In this document: positions 48,563 through 56,994 of the stretch, piece by piece
Layout of the letters: every line of letters starts with the position of its first letter
Numbering within the stretch: position 1 is the first letter of the stretch
NCBI GenBank assembly: GCA_024402335.1
Contig: JAKSTZ010000006.1
Location: 1-64,000 of the forward strand
DNA: 64,000 nucleotides
DNA from: Bacteroidales bacterium
GTDB lineage: Bacteria; Bacteroidota; Bacteroidia; Bacteroidales; UBA1715
Direction of reading: 5' to 3'
Notes under the pieces: model-generated
The model's database searches: none
What the model was told of the DNA's origin: nothing
Seen by the model: only the letters and a program-made list of their open reading frames with translations
Program-made: the position numbers and the translations under genes

Positions 48563-49324
48563 TTATTTGTTTCCGAATATACTATATACCATTGTGAAAC
48601 AGGTGATTAGTGTTAGATATGGAGAAATTTCCTTTATGATTTTTGTCGCATATCGTGGACGTGAATCAACATACACTATATCGTTTGCTTCTAATATGAA
48701 ATTTGCTTTCTTGAAATCTTCTAAGTTACGGATATTGTAGTTGTAAACTTCAGGGTTTCTGTTGTTCCCGCGTATTAGTTTGATTTTGTATGACTTACTA
48801 GATTCTGTCAATCCACCAGCTTCGGCAATTGCTTCTAAGAGTGATAAACCGCCTTCAGGAATTGCTATCTTTTGTCCAGATGTTCCCTCGTCAAAAAAGA
48901 GGATGATGTTTCTGTTTGTTATCGAAATTTTCACAAATGGTGCTTGGTAATATTTTGCTAACTCCTGCTCTAATATCGCTTCTGCAGAGTCTTTTGTCAT
49001 ACCGCCAAGTTTGATTTCTCCAACAGTTGGAATTTTTACTATGCTGTCGGGACGTATCATGTATTGAACGCTGTTCTGTTGTCTGTTGGTCATGTAACTA
49101 CGTCCTTCTGTTGATTCTGTTTCTAGAAGAAGATAACCATTGTTTGTCGACATGATAATATCAAGTTGGTCGAATGGTTGTAGCACTGTCACTCGTGGAC
49201 TTTCAGCAAATTCCGTGTATTGAAACGATTTACCTGTCTTAAACATTACTGTAGGACGGATAACTTTACAAGATGAAAGCGCAATACACGCTATACAGGC
49301 AATGAGAAGTATATGCTGTTTCAT
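48563..49324 (-). CDS. Polysaccharide export lipoprotein (Wza-like, SLBB)
   Basis: 253 residues. The lipobox is CIALSSC19. The poly_export domain is at about 45-150 (VLQPFDQLDIIMSTN, RPDSIVKIPTVGEIKLGGMT, AEAILEQELAKYYQAPFVKI) and the SLBB domain at about 155-225 (AIPEGGLSLLEAIAEAGGLT, ANDIVYVDSRP). A C-terminal hydrophobic helix (SPYLTLITCFTMVYSIF) is present, as in Bacteroidota export proteins of this group. It should form the outer-membrane exit for the glycan started by the WecA-like enzyme. It is the first gene of the operon, with a good promoter. Confidence 0.95.
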   Translation of the reverse strand: MKQHILLIACIACIALSSCKVIRPTVMFKTGKSFQYTEFAESPRVTVLQPFDQLDIIMSTNNGYLLLETESTEGRSYMTNRQQNSVQYMIRPDSIVKIPTVGEIKLGGMTKDSAEAILEQELAKYYQAPFVKISITNRNIILFFDEGTSGQKIAIPEGGLSLLEAIAEAGGLTESSKSYKIKLIRGNNRNPEVYNYNIRNLEDFKKANFILEANDIVYVDSRPRYATKIIKEISPYLTLITCFTMVYSIFGNK

Positions 49325-49342
49325 TTACAATGCTTTTGTTTA

Positions 49343-49373
49343 CAAAAATACCTTTTTTTGCTAAAAACACAAG
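49343..49373 (-). promoter_or_regulatory. Promoter of the polysaccharide operon
   Basis: Minus strand: CTTG (49370-49373), 19-nt spacer, TATTTTTG (49343-49350), 18 nt above the Wza-like ATG. One mismatch in the upstream box. Confidence 0.65.
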
Positions 49374-49408
49374 TGTATGGGGAGGCTTTTTTCGTGTGCC
49401 GGCAATAC

Positions 49409-50053
49409 TTAACAAATGCCTTTTAACATGGGAACAAATGCGCATACTCCATGACGGCTTTGTTCAAATTCTGTGTCGCTGATTTTTGTGATTTTTATCA
49501 TCTCTTGTTGCTCGCCATTTTCTATGGGGGCAACAAGTATGCCGCCGACTTTCATTTGTTCTAATAAGGTGCGGGGAATATATGGAGCAGCGGCTGTAAG
49601 TATGACTTTGTCAAATGGGGCTAATTGTGGTAAACCTTTGTAGCCGTCTCCGTAATATGTCATTATAGGATAGTGGAACGATGCAAGCAACCGCTTCGTT
49701 CTAATGTATAATTCTTGTTGTCGTTCAATTGTGAAAACACGCGCTCCTAATGCTCCTAAAATAGCCGCTTGATAGCCGGAACCTGTTCCTATCTCTAAAA
49801 TTTTATCGTTTTTTTCAACTGATAATAGATTGGTTTGCAGTGCAACTGTGTAAGGTTGCGATATTGTTTGTCCGGATTCTATGGGGAACGCTTTGTCAAC
49901 GTATGCGAATTTCTCTAATGATCTGTCGAAAAAGAATAAATGACGGGGAATTTTTCGCATGGCATTCAGGATTTTTTCGTCCGTTATGCCTTTTGCACGT
50001 AGCTCTTCTATAAGCTGTTCTCTCTGTCCTTTATGTGCTAAAGTGTCGTCCAT
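49409..50053 (-). CDS. pcm: Protein-L-isoaspartate O-methyltransferase
   Basis: 214-residue SAM-dependent enzyme that repairs isoaspartyl residues in aged proteins. Motifs: IPRHLFFF, AFPIESGQTISQPYTVA (substrate loop), LEIGTGSGYQAAILG (SAM motif I), and DKVILTAAAPYIP. It is complete. It follows the Ppx/GppA gene by 3 nt on the minus strand and is the last gene of that group. Confidence 0.95.
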   Translation of the reverse strand: MDDTLAHKGQREQLIEELRAKGITDEKILNAMRKIPRHLFFFDRSLEKFAYVDKAFPIESGQTISQPYTVALQTNLLSVEKNDKILEIGTGSGYQAAILGALGARVFTIERQQELYIRTKRLLASFHYPIMTYYGDGYKGLPQLAPFDKVILTAAAPYIPRTLLEQMKVGGILVAPIENGEQQEMIKITKISDTEFEQSRHGVCAFVPMLKGIC

Positions 50054-50056
50054 AGA

Positions 50057-50968
50057 TTACATTAATGAATGAATGACTCCTTCTTTTAGAGAGTAGGATG
50101 ATTGTACAAGACGAGGAATGTTGAATTTGGTTATGACAAAATTTGCGATACGAGCCGATATCGGTAGTAATGGCGCACGTGGAATGGACATTCCTTGCAT
50201 TGATTCGATTTCGTCTATGCTATGGTTGGAAAGGAATTCTACCATGTTTTTGAAATCATTCATAGGAATCTCTTCGGCTTGCGTGTTTGGATTTTGCATC
50301 CCTTTTTGTGCAAAATATATGGAACGAAATACGTCGAAAGCGCCAGCTGATCCGATAAGTAAATCTATAGGTTGCTTTTCTATTTGTTCTGCTAATAATG
50401 CGAATTTTTCGTTCAAATAGTTGTCTATGTTCAGAATTCGCTCTTGCGTAAGCGGGTGGCTTAATCCGTATTGTGATACGATTCTCTGCATACCGCATTC
50501 AAAGCTATGTTTCCAGATGATTTTGTCGTGGTTGCAAATGATGCATTCGTTGCTTCCGCCGCCAATGTCTAGTATGAGTGCGGTTTTGTTTCCCCAGTCG
50601 AACGCTAAGTTGTTGCCTAAAAATATGTATTCGGCTTCTTGTTCTCCTTGAATTATGGAAATATGAAATCCAAATAAACTTTCTGCTCGTTGGCAGAAAT
50701 CTGCTGCGTTTTTTGCGTTTCTCAGTGCGGAAGTGCCAATCAGTTTGACTTCTTCGCAATGATATGGCTCAATTCTTTCTTTTATTACACGAAGTGATTC
50801 TATTCCGCGTTCCATGGCTTCGTCCGATATGATGCCATACGCAACGCCGTTAGCTCCAAGCTGTGGATATTCGTGGAATTCTAAAAGTGTTTTGAAAGTG
50901 TTGTTCTGTAATTCAACAACACAGCAATTAAACGTATTTGTTCCTAAATCAACAACTGCTATATTCAT
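50057..50968 (-). CDS. Ppx/GppA-family phosphatase
   Basis: 303-residue ASKHA-fold enzyme, either an exopolyphosphatase or a pppGpp phosphohydrolase; sequence alone does not separate them. The phosphate loops are MNIAVVDLGTNTFNC and ALILDIGGGSNECII, with TSALRNAKNAADF and GSAGAFDV between and after. Only the short two-domain form is present (no HD-like C-terminal part), as is common in Bacteroidota. The start at 50968 leaves a 4-nt gap to the MORN gene; a Met at 50989 would overlap it by 17 nt and add seven atypical residues. Confidence 0.9.
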   Translation of the reverse strand: MNIAVVDLGTNTFNCCVVELQNNTFKTLLEFHEYPQLGANGVAYGIISDEAMERGIESLRVIKERIEPYHCEEVKLIGTSALRNAKNAADFCQRAESLFGFHISIIQGEQEAEYIFLGNNLAFDWGNKTALILDIGGGSNECIICNHDKIIWKHSFECGMQRIVSQYGLSHPLTQERILNIDNYLNEKFALLAEQIEKQPIDLLIGSAGAFDVFRSIYFAQKGMQNPNTQAEEIPMNDFKNMVEFLSNHSIDEIESMQGMSIPRAPLLPISARIANFVITKFNIPRLVQSSYSLKEGVIHSLM

Positions 50969-50972
50969 TGAT

Positions 50973-51404
50973 TTATTTGAAGGATTCAAATGCAGGATTT
51001 TTTAGACGGTTGCCTTTTTCATCCCATAGTTTTTGGTCGATGTTCTTGTCGTTTCTATAGGTTATTTCTTTGGCAACTTGACCATTTTGATGCCAGTAAT
51101 ATGTAGTACCTTCTTTTTTGTTGTCTTTATAGATTGATTCGCGCTTTTTCTCTCCGGTAGAATACCAATATGTCCACGTACCTTCTTTTTTGCCGTTCAC
51201 ATATTCTCCCAACAAACCGATTTTACCGTTTGGATGTTTTGCATAAACTTTACCGTTGTATGGCTTACCTTCGTAGTATGCTATTTCTACATCTTCTCTG
51301 CCTTGAGTTACCCATTTGGTCGTGATTTTTGACAACTCTACATTTTGAGAAAATGCTATGACTGAAAGCATTATAAAAATTGATATGGCTGAAAATCTTT
51401 TCAT
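50973..51404 (-). CDS. Secreted MORN-repeat protein
   Basis: 143 residues; signal peptide MKRFSAISIFIMLSVIAFSQ. Three to four MORN_2/YwqK-type repeats follow: KPYNGKVYAKHPNGKIGLLG, GKKEGTWTYWYSTGEKKR, NKKEGTTYYWHQNGQVAKE. These motifs are often annotated as YwqK antitoxins, but nothing here suggests a toxin partner; a secreted repeat protein is the fair call. It is the first gene of the minus-strand group with ppx/gppA and pcm. Confidence 0.85.
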   Translation of the reverse strand: MKRFSAISIFIMLSVIAFSQNVELSKITTKWVTQGREDVEIAYYEGKPYNGKVYAKHPNGKIGLLGEYVNGKKEGTWTYWYSTGEKKRESIYKDNKKEGTTYYWHQNGQVAKEITYRNDKNIDQKLWDEKGNRLKNPAFESFK

Positions 51405-51428
51405 TTTCTATACAGGTTTGTCTGTTTG

Positions 51429-51436
51429 CAAATATA
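51429..51436 (-). promoter_or_regulatory. -7 element of the MORN-ppx-pcm unit
   Basis: TATATTTG on the minus strand, 24 nt above the ATG at 51404. No matching upstream TTTG. Confidence 0.45.
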
Positions 51437-51571
51437 AAAAAGAACGATAAGAATAGTACTTTTTTATTTGATTTTTTACTGTTTTATAAATCTGTTTTAC
51501 TCAATTGTCATGCCAAATTTCTAAAATAACGGTAAAAATTATTGTTTGTTGTCGATTAAATAAAAATGCTA

Positions 51572-51605
51572 TTTGCAATTTATGAGAAAACAAATCGTAT
51601 TTTTG
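51572..51605 (+). promoter_or_regulatory. Promoter of the M48 protease unit
   Basis: TTTG (51572-51575), 22-nt spacer, TATTTTTG (51598-51605), 16 nt above the ATG at 51622. The remaining 51437-51571 of the gap is AT-rich with no clear feature. Confidence 0.55.
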
Positions 51606-51621
51606 TAAAAAAATACACAAT

Positions 51622-52869
51622 ATGACTGTCTCTGTTTTATTTTATGTTATTATCGCAATCATAGTGGTTGACTATGCATTGGAGCGTTTTCTTGAATATT
51701 TGAATGGTACTATGCGTGGTGTCGCTATGCCAGCGGAAGTATCTGATATATATGATGAGAAGTTGTACGAAAAGCAACAGAAATATGAACTTGCAAAATC
51801 TCGGGTTTCTTTTTGGTCAAGTACGGTTTCTTTTTTGTTCTTGATTTCGATGTTTGTTTTTGGTGGCTATGGGTTACTTGATTCTTGGTTGGGAACGTTT
51901 GGATTTGGACCTATAATTTCTGGCTTGTTGTTTTTTGCTGTATTGACTGTGATTTCTGAAATATTAGAAATGCCATTTTCGTGGTATAATACATTTGTTA
52001 TAGAAGAACAATTTGGCTTTAATAAAATGACAAAGAAATTGTTTGTGATAGATGAAATAAAATCTTTCGTTGTTTCTATTGTTGTAGGTGGTTTGTTGTT
52101 GTCTGGATTGTTTTTCTTGGTGTCTTGGTTTGGTGAACAATTTTGGGTGCTTGCTTGGATTGCAATTTCTGTTTTCCTTGTTTTCATAAATATGTTTTAT
52201 TCAACATTGTTTGTCCCTATTTTTAATAAACAAACGCCTCTTGAAGAAGGAGAGTTGAAAGAGGCAATATTTGCTTTTAGTCAAAAGGCGGGATTCATGC
52301 TTGACAATATTTATGTAATAGATGGTTCCAAACGTTCGACAAAAGCAAATGCGTATTTCAGTGGATTTGGTCCTAAAAAACGTGTGGTTTTATACGATAC
52401 CTTAATTCAGTCTTTGTCTGTTGATGAAATTGTAGCTGTATTGGCACATGAAATTGGTCATTATAAAAAGAAACATACGTTGATGATGCTTGCTGCTTCG
52501 GTTTTACAAATGGGGTTGCTTTTATTTTTGTTTGGTTTGTTTTTAAAAGAACCATCATTTTCTGAAGTTCTTGGAATTTCATTTGATCCTGAAAAAACGT
52601 ATGTCTCGTTGTTTGTCTTTTCTATATTATTTACGCCTATATCTTTCTTTATTGGTATGGTAATCAATGTGTTCGTGCGTAGAAATGAATATCAGGCAGA
52701 TGAATTTGCCGGTCGAAATTATGCTCCGGAACATTTAGAAAATGCATTAAAAAAATTGTCGAAAAATAGCTTGTCGAATTTAACTCCTCATCCTTGGTAT
52801 GTTTTTTGCTACTACTCTCATCCAACTCTATATCAGAGAATAGTTGCATTACGAACATTAAAAAAATAG
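51622..52869 (+). CDS. M48-family zinc protease (Ste24/CAAX protease type)
   Basis: 415-residue membrane protease with about seven helices. The zinc site is LAHEIGHYKKKH (H276, E277, H280) and the third ligand is in RNEYQADEFAG near 353. The N-terminal peptidase_M48_N region is present (PAEVSDIYDEKLYEKQQKYE). Bacterial Ste24 homologues remove misfolded membrane proteins or signal remnants, and no prenylation needs to be assumed. The gene is first on the plus strand after a 217-bp divergent gap; the DUF721 gene follows after 4 nt. Confidence 0.93.
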   Translation: MTVSVLFYVIIAIIVVDYALERFLEYLNGTMRGVAMPAEVSDIYDEKLYEKQQKYELAKSRVSFWSSTVSFLFLISMFVFGGYGLLDSWLGTFGFGPIISGLLFFAVLTVISEILEMPFSWYNTFVIEEQFGFNKMTKKLFVIDEIKSFVVSIVVGGLLLSGLFFLVSWFGEQFWVLAWIAISVFLVFINMFYSTLFVPIFNKQTPLEEGELKEAIFAFSQKAGFMLDNIYVIDGSKRSTKANAYFSGFGPKKRVVLYDTLIQSLSVDEIVAVLAHEIGHYKKKHTLMMLAASVLQMGLLLFLFGLFLKEPSFSEVLGISFDPEKTYVSLFVFSILFTPISFFIGMVINVFVRRNEYQADEFAGRNYAPEHLENALKKLSKNSLSNLTPHPWYVFCYYSHPTLYQRIVALRTLKK

Positions 52870-52873
52870 GATT

Positions 52874-53209
52874 ATGGAAGAATTTTCAAAAAAGACAAGA
52901 ACGATTTCTTCGACCATGTCAAGATTGGAAAACTACCATTCTTCACAAAAGCAAGAAAATGGTATTCACATCAATCCGAGTGTATTTACTCGTATGTTGG
53001 AATTCTCTATCAAACAAAAGTGGAAGGAAGTCGTAGGACCAGTGTTTGCGAATGCTGCAACTTCGGTGGTCGTTAATGGTAACATGTTGTATGTAACGGT
53101 TCTTTCTCCGGCAATTCGAAATGAGTTGATTTTACATCGCTCAACAATAGTGAAAAGAATAAATGAAGAACTAAAACGAAAGGTATTGTCGGGTATGATC
53201 GTGAAATAA
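52874..53209 (+). CDS. DUF721 / DciA-like protein
   Basis: 111 residues with the DUF721 core: QKWKEVVGPVFANAATSVVV, NGNMLYVTVLSPAIRNELIL, IVKRINEELKRKVL. The family includes DciA, which recruits the replicative helicase in many bacteria, but short Bacteroidota members lack direct evidence. The first 40 residues are polar and probably flexible. It is co-transcribed with the M48 gene. Confidence 0.82.
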   Translation: MEEFSKKTRTISSTMSRLENYHSSQKQENGIHINPSVFTRMLEFSIKQKWKEVVGPVFANAATSVVVNGNMLYVTVLSPAIRNELILHRSTIVKRINEELKRKVLSGMIVK

Positions 53210-53267
53210 TGTTATAAACATGTTAATATATTTGTTGATTTGATGTTCAACGAGAAAAAAAAATAAC

Positions 53268-53275
53268 TAAATTTG
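53268..53275 (+). promoter_or_regulatory. -7 element of the small secreted protein gene
   Basis: TAAATTTG, 23 nt above the ATG at 53299. Between them is AATAAGGAAAGAAA, purine-rich and possibly a ribosome binding site. Confidence 0.45.
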
Positions 53276-53298
53276 GCACAACTTAATAAGGAAAGAAA

Positions 53299-53799
53299 AT
53301 GAAAAAATTGCTTAGCGTTTTATTTGTAGTCTTTTTAGGACTAATATGTACTCAAACATATGCGCAAAATAACTGTTTGAACTATCACAAACAAAAATGT
53401 CAATCATTGTCAGCTAACGGATATTCGATGTCTTCGGATTCTCGTAGTGCAATGATGAGAAAAGGTCAAACTTCAGAGTTTAGAATTATCATTTATCAAG
53501 GTAAGGATTATAGAATTTCATTTTGTTCAGATGAAACAAATCTAGGTAATATCGTTCATTTCCGTTTGATCGATTATGATACAGATGAAGTTTTGTACGA
53601 TAATAAAGATTTTAACTATGTGAAAGATTTTGAATTTACAGTTGTTCAAACTCGTACAATAAAAATTCAAATTGAAATTCCTGAAGATTCTGCTCAAAAA
53701 TCAGCTGCAAACACAACAGGTTTGATTTCTAAATCAATTAACCAAGGTTGTGTAGGTGTTTTGATTGAAGAAATGATTACTCCAAAAACTGGTTTTTAA
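53299..53799 (+). CDS. Small secreted protein of unknown function
   Basis: 166 residues; signal peptide MKKLLSVLFVVFLGLICTQTYAQ. The mature part has four cysteines (NNCLNYHKQKC, FCSDE, GCVGV) and a beta-rich middle (EFRIIIYQGKDYRISFCSDE, DFEFTVVQTRTIKIQIEIPE) that suggests a small beta-sandwich. I do not recognise a family. It has its own -7 box, a purine-rich leader and a strong terminator, so it is a monocistronic gene of the type often well expressed; that last point is inference. Confidence 0.8.
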   Translation: MKKLLSVLFVVFLGLICTQTYAQNNCLNYHKQKCQSLSANGYSMSSDSRSAMMRKGQTSEFRIIIYQGKDYRISFCSDETNLGNIVHFRLIDYDTDEVLYDNKDFNYVKDFEFTVVQTRTIKIQIEIPEDSAQKSAANTTGLISKSINQGCVGVLIEEMITPKTGF

Positions 53800-53821
53800 T
53801 CGAAAGAACATAAAAAAATGT

Positions 53822-53852
53822 AAGGCATTGTTTTATGAAACAATGCCTTTTT
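53822..53852 (+). terminator. Terminator of the small secreted protein gene
   Basis: AAGGCATTGTTT, loop TATG, AAACAATGCCTT: a perfect 12-bp stem followed by TTTT. Its tail runs into the rlmN -7 box. Confidence 0.95.
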
Positions 53853-53860
53853 TATTTTTG
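53853..53860 (+). promoter_or_regulatory. -7 element of the rlmN unit, abutting a terminator
   Basis: TATTTTTG lies 18 nt above the ATG at 53878 and begins at the end of the T-run of the preceding terminator. The upstream promoter half would fall inside the hairpin stem. Confidence 0.5.
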
Positions 53861-53877
53861 TACAAAAAATATTGGAA

Positions 53878-54924
53878 ATGGAGAAACGTGACATATTATC
53901 GCTGTCGTTCGATGAATTGGTGGTTGCAATGGAAGAGTGTGGTGAAAAGAAATTCCGTGCTACACAGGTATATCAATGGGTATGGCAAAAACGAGTTCGC
54001 TCTTTTGAGGCAATGTCAAACTTGTCTCAAAAATTACGTGAGCAACTTTCCGATATTTTTTATTTCCAAACAATAAAGGTCTCTACCGCAAAGAAAAGTT
54101 CAGATGGCTCTTGTAAGTTTGCTTTTTCTTTGTTTGACGGTAATGTAGTGGAAGGTGTGTTGATTCCTGCAAAGGATAGAATGACGGCATGTATCTCGTC
54201 ACAGGTTGGCTGTGGATTGCAATGTGCATTTTGTGCGACAGGTTCACTTGGATTTACGCGTAATTTATCTGTGGGAGAAATTACAGACCAATTCTTTATT
54301 ATGGATGCTGCAGCTAAGGAAGATGGTGGTTTTGGCATCTCTAATATTGTGTATATGGGAATGGGTGAACCGTTGATGAATTATAAAAATGTAATGGCGT
54401 CTATTGATCGTTTGACAGAGGAAAAAGGTGCAGGTTTGGCTCCTTCTCGTATTACATTGTCAACATCGGGTATAGTAAGGAATATAAAGCAACTTGCAGA
54501 TGAAGGTTTTCCGTGTAATTTAGCCGTGTCGTTACATGCTCCAAAAGATATGCTACGCTCGCAGATTATGCCTATAAATAAAACAAATCCATTGGCAAAA
54601 TTAAGTGATGCGTTGGCGTATTATCATGAAAAAACAGGCGATAGAATAACAATAGAATATGTTTTGTTACAGGGAGTAAATGATTCGGTACAACATGCAC
54701 GTGAATTGGCGGAATTTACCAAACGATTCCCTGTAAAAATAAATGTAATAGAGTATAATCCGCACGATAAAGCCCCATATAAAAAGTCGGATAGACAAAC
54801 ATTGGATGCTTTTGTTTCATTTTTGAAAGGATTGAACTTGATAGTAAATGTTCGTTTTTCTAAAGGAAAGGATATTGCCGCAGCTTGTGGCCAATTGGCA
54901 GCAAAACAAAGAAAGAAATGTTAA
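53878..54924 (+). CDS. rlmN: 23S rRNA/tRNA adenine-C2 methyltransferase RlmN
   Basis: Radical SAM enzyme that methylates A2503 of 23S rRNA and A37 of some tRNAs. 348 residues from ATG. The 4Fe-4S motif is CGLQCAFC (C112, C116, C119). Other marks are the YMGMGEPLMNY region, TLSTSGIV, AVSLHAP, and the late conserved cysteine in AAACGQLAAK. A TTG two codons earlier (53872) is possible but less likely. The MFS gene overlaps its end by 7 nt. Confidence 0.97.
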   Translation: MEKRDILSLSFDELVVAMEECGEKKFRATQVYQWVWQKRVRSFEAMSNLSQKLREQLSDIFYFQTIKVSTAKKSSDGSCKFAFSLFDGNVVEGVLIPAKDRMTACISSQVGCGLQCAFCATGSLGFTRNLSVGEITDQFFIMDAAAKEDGGFGISNIVYMGMGEPLMNYKNVMASIDRLTEEKGAGLAPSRITLSTSGIVRNIKQLADEGFPCNLAVSLHAPKDMLRSQIMPINKTNPLAKLSDALAYYHEKTGDRITIEYVLLQGVNDSVQHARELAEFTKRFPVKINVIEYNPHDKAPYKKSDRQTLDAFVSFLKGLNLIVNVRFSKGKDIAAACGQLAAKQRKKC

Positions 54925-56153
54925 CAGAACATCAATATTCAACAAAATCTGTTAGAGCGATAAAGTTGCTCTATTTCTTGTTATATGTTGGTATGGCGGC
55001 ATGGTCAACGCAGTTTTATGCGTTTTTGGAACGTGATCGTGCGTTAACTGGGGTTCAAATTGGCTTTATTGCAGCTGTTCAGCAAGTTAACAATTTAATT
55101 GTGTTGCCAATATGGGGGATGATATGTGATAGGTATGGTAAACGTCGGATTTTTCTTGTACTACTTGCAATTGCGGCATTATTGATAGAAGGATTTTTAT
55201 ATACAGGAAGTTTTTGGTTTTATCTCGGCTTTATAATATTGTTTACTTCTTTGTATAATCCTCTGGCTGCTTTGGTTGATACATTTGCTTTGGAAAAAAA
55301 TAATCAAAGTGTTGTGCATTCTTCATACGGAGCTATGCGTTTGTGGGCTTCGTTTGGTTGGGCTGTATCGTCTTTTGGAACGGGGTTTCTTATAAAGCAG
55401 TTAGGATTATCGTTTGGGGTGATATTTCCTGTTACTACAATTTTCTTTGTATTGTCGTGGATAGTGGCCTTTTTTTCAATTAGTAAGAAACATGAAGTAA
55501 AAACTAGTAAATCTCCTTCGTTTCGTACTTTATTTGAATTATTACTAAATAATAAAAAACTATTATTGTTTTTCTTGTTCTGTTTTGTCTATTACATTTT
55601 CAATGCACCAATTTTGAATATGATAAATATTTATTATTCAGAAATTTGTGCTAAATATTATCCAGAACTATCTGAAGTGGATTTGAATGCACGGATAGGT
55701 TTTATTGTTGGTTTGGCGTTTGCTTTACAATCTTTTTGTGAGTTGCCATTTATGTTGTATGCGAATAAAATTGTAGAACGATTTGGAACAAAAAAAGTCA
55801 TTTTTTTCACTTTGTTCGTTGCAGCGTTACGTATGTTCTTGTATGGCATGTCTTCAAATCCATGGTTCTCTGTTGTTGTCGGATCTTTGCATGGTGTAAC
55901 ATTAGGTTTGTTTTGGGCGGCGGCAATAGGTTATGTTCATAGCTTGGTTCCTGTAGATCAATGTTCAACCGGGCAGATGTTGTTCAATACGTTCTTGGCA
56001 TTGGGAACGTGTTTAGGTAACTTGGTTACTGGAACAATGAAAGATACAATTTCATTACAATCGGGAATGCAGATGAATGCTTTGTTGATTGTTTTATTAA
56101 TTTTGGGCGGAATATTGGTGAATCGTTATTTAAAGTTTAATGGTAAAATGTAA
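54918..56153 (+). CDS. MFS transporter (nucleoside/sugar-proton symporter-like)
   Basis: 411 residues and 12 predicted helices. The MFS hallmark between TM2 and TM3 is GMICDRYGKRRIF. The early segment TQFYAFLERDRALTGVQIGF and later GLFWAAAIGYVHSLVPVD fit the MFS_1-like/LacY-type subgroup. The substrate is not apparent. The ATG lies inside the last codons of rlmN (ATGTTAA overlap of 7 nt); an alternative Met at 54885 would give a longer overlap and a charged extension. Confidence 0.88.
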   Translation: MLTEHQYSTKSVRAIKLLYFLLYVGMAAWSTQFYAFLERDRALTGVQIGFIAAVQQVNNLIVLPIWGMICDRYGKRRIFLVLLAIAALLIEGFLYTGSFWFYLGFIILFTSLYNPLAALVDTFALEKNNQSVVHSSYGAMRLWASFGWAVSSFGTGFLIKQLGLSFGVIFPVTTIFFVLSWIVAFFSISKKHEVKTSKSPSFRTLFELLLNNKKLLLFFLFCFVYYIFNAPILNMINIYYSEICAKYYPELSEVDLNARIGFIVGLAFALQSFCELPFMLYANKIVERFGTKKVIFFTLFVAALRMFLYGMSSNPWFSVVVGSLHGVTLGLFWAAAIGYVHSLVPVDQCSTGQMLFNTFLALGTCLGNLVTGTMKDTISLQSGMQMNALLIVLLILGGILVNRYLKFNGKM

Positions 56154-56159
56154 GTTATT

Positions 56160-56987
56160 ATGTCGCATAATAATCAGAAAAAAATAGCGCTAATAAATGA
56201 TTTTTGCGGGTTTGGTCGTTGTTCCATAGCAGTGGCATTACCTATAATTTCAAAAATGAAAGTGCAATGTTGTCCATTGCCAACATCAATATTTTCAAAT
56301 CATACGGGCTTTCAAAGTTTTTACTATGAGGATTTTACACCTCATATGACTAATTATATAGATGAATGGAAAAAGTTGAATCTTTCTTTTTCTGGGATTT
56401 GCACAGGCTTTTTAGGGTCGGTTAATCAAATAAAAATCGTTAAAAATTTTATCAGTGAATTTAAGAATAGTGGCACAGTTGTCATTATTGATCCTGTTAT
56501 GGGCGACTATGGAAAACCTTATCCGACATATACCGAAGAAATGTGCCAAGGAATGAAGGAATTGGTTCATTTTGCCGATATTATAACTCCCAATGTTACC
56601 GAAGCTTGTATTTTAACTGATACTCCTTATCAGAGAAATTTTAGTAAATCCGATATTATTTTTTTGGCTCAAAAAATTGCAAGTAAAGGACCGAAAAAGG
56701 TTGTGATTACTGGAGTGCCCCAAAAAAGTTATATAGGTAATTTAGTGTATGAAGAAGGGGTGGAACCTCGTATGATTCGAAATCATAAGATAGGAACGGA
56801 ACGTTCTGGTACGGGAGATATATTTTCAGCTATAGTTGCCGCTGATGCGGTAAATGGTGTCTCTTTTGGTGAGTCGATAGAAAAAGCATCACATTTTGTG
56901 AAAAAATGTATTGCTCGTTCAATAGAATTGGACATTCCTTTGACTGATGGTGTTTGTTTTGAAGAAGTTCTTGATACTTTAAAATAA
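56160..56987 (+). CDS. Pyridoxamine/pyridoxal kinase
   Basis: 275-residue ribokinase-fold kinase of vitamin B6 salvage that phosphorylates pyridoxal or pyridoxamine at the 5'-OH. Diagnostic segments: ALINDFCGFGRCSIAVALPI, TSIFSNHTGF, VVIIDPVMGDYGKPYPTYTE, ITPNVTEACILTD, and the catalytic GTERSGTGDIFSA with the Asp base. Gram-positive and Bacteroidota forms of this size are called pyridoxamine kinase. It lies 6 nt below the MFS gene; vitamin uptake by that transporter is possible but unproven. Confidence 0.9.
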   Translation: MSHNNQKKIALINDFCGFGRCSIAVALPIISKMKVQCCPLPTSIFSNHTGFQSFYYEDFTPHMTNYIDEWKKLNLSFSGICTGFLGSVNQIKIVKNFISEFKNSGTVVIIDPVMGDYGKPYPTYTEEMCQGMKELVHFADIITPNVTEACILTDTPYQRNFSKSDIIFLAQKIASKGPKKVVITGVPQKSYIGNLVYEEGVEPRMIRNHKIGTERSGTGDIFSAIVAADAVNGVSFGESIEKASHFVKKCIARSIELDIPLTDGVCFEEVLDTLK

Positions 56988-56994
56988 GAATGGT

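Noticed and set aside
50973-51404. Toxin-antitoxin system from the YwqK-like MORN repeats
   Set aside because: The protein has a signal peptide and there is no small toxin gene beside it; neighbours are ppx/gppA and pcm.
53828-54076. Plus-strand frame across the rlmN promoter and start
   Set aside because: It is the terminator and the start of rlmN read in a different frame, with no signal of coding.
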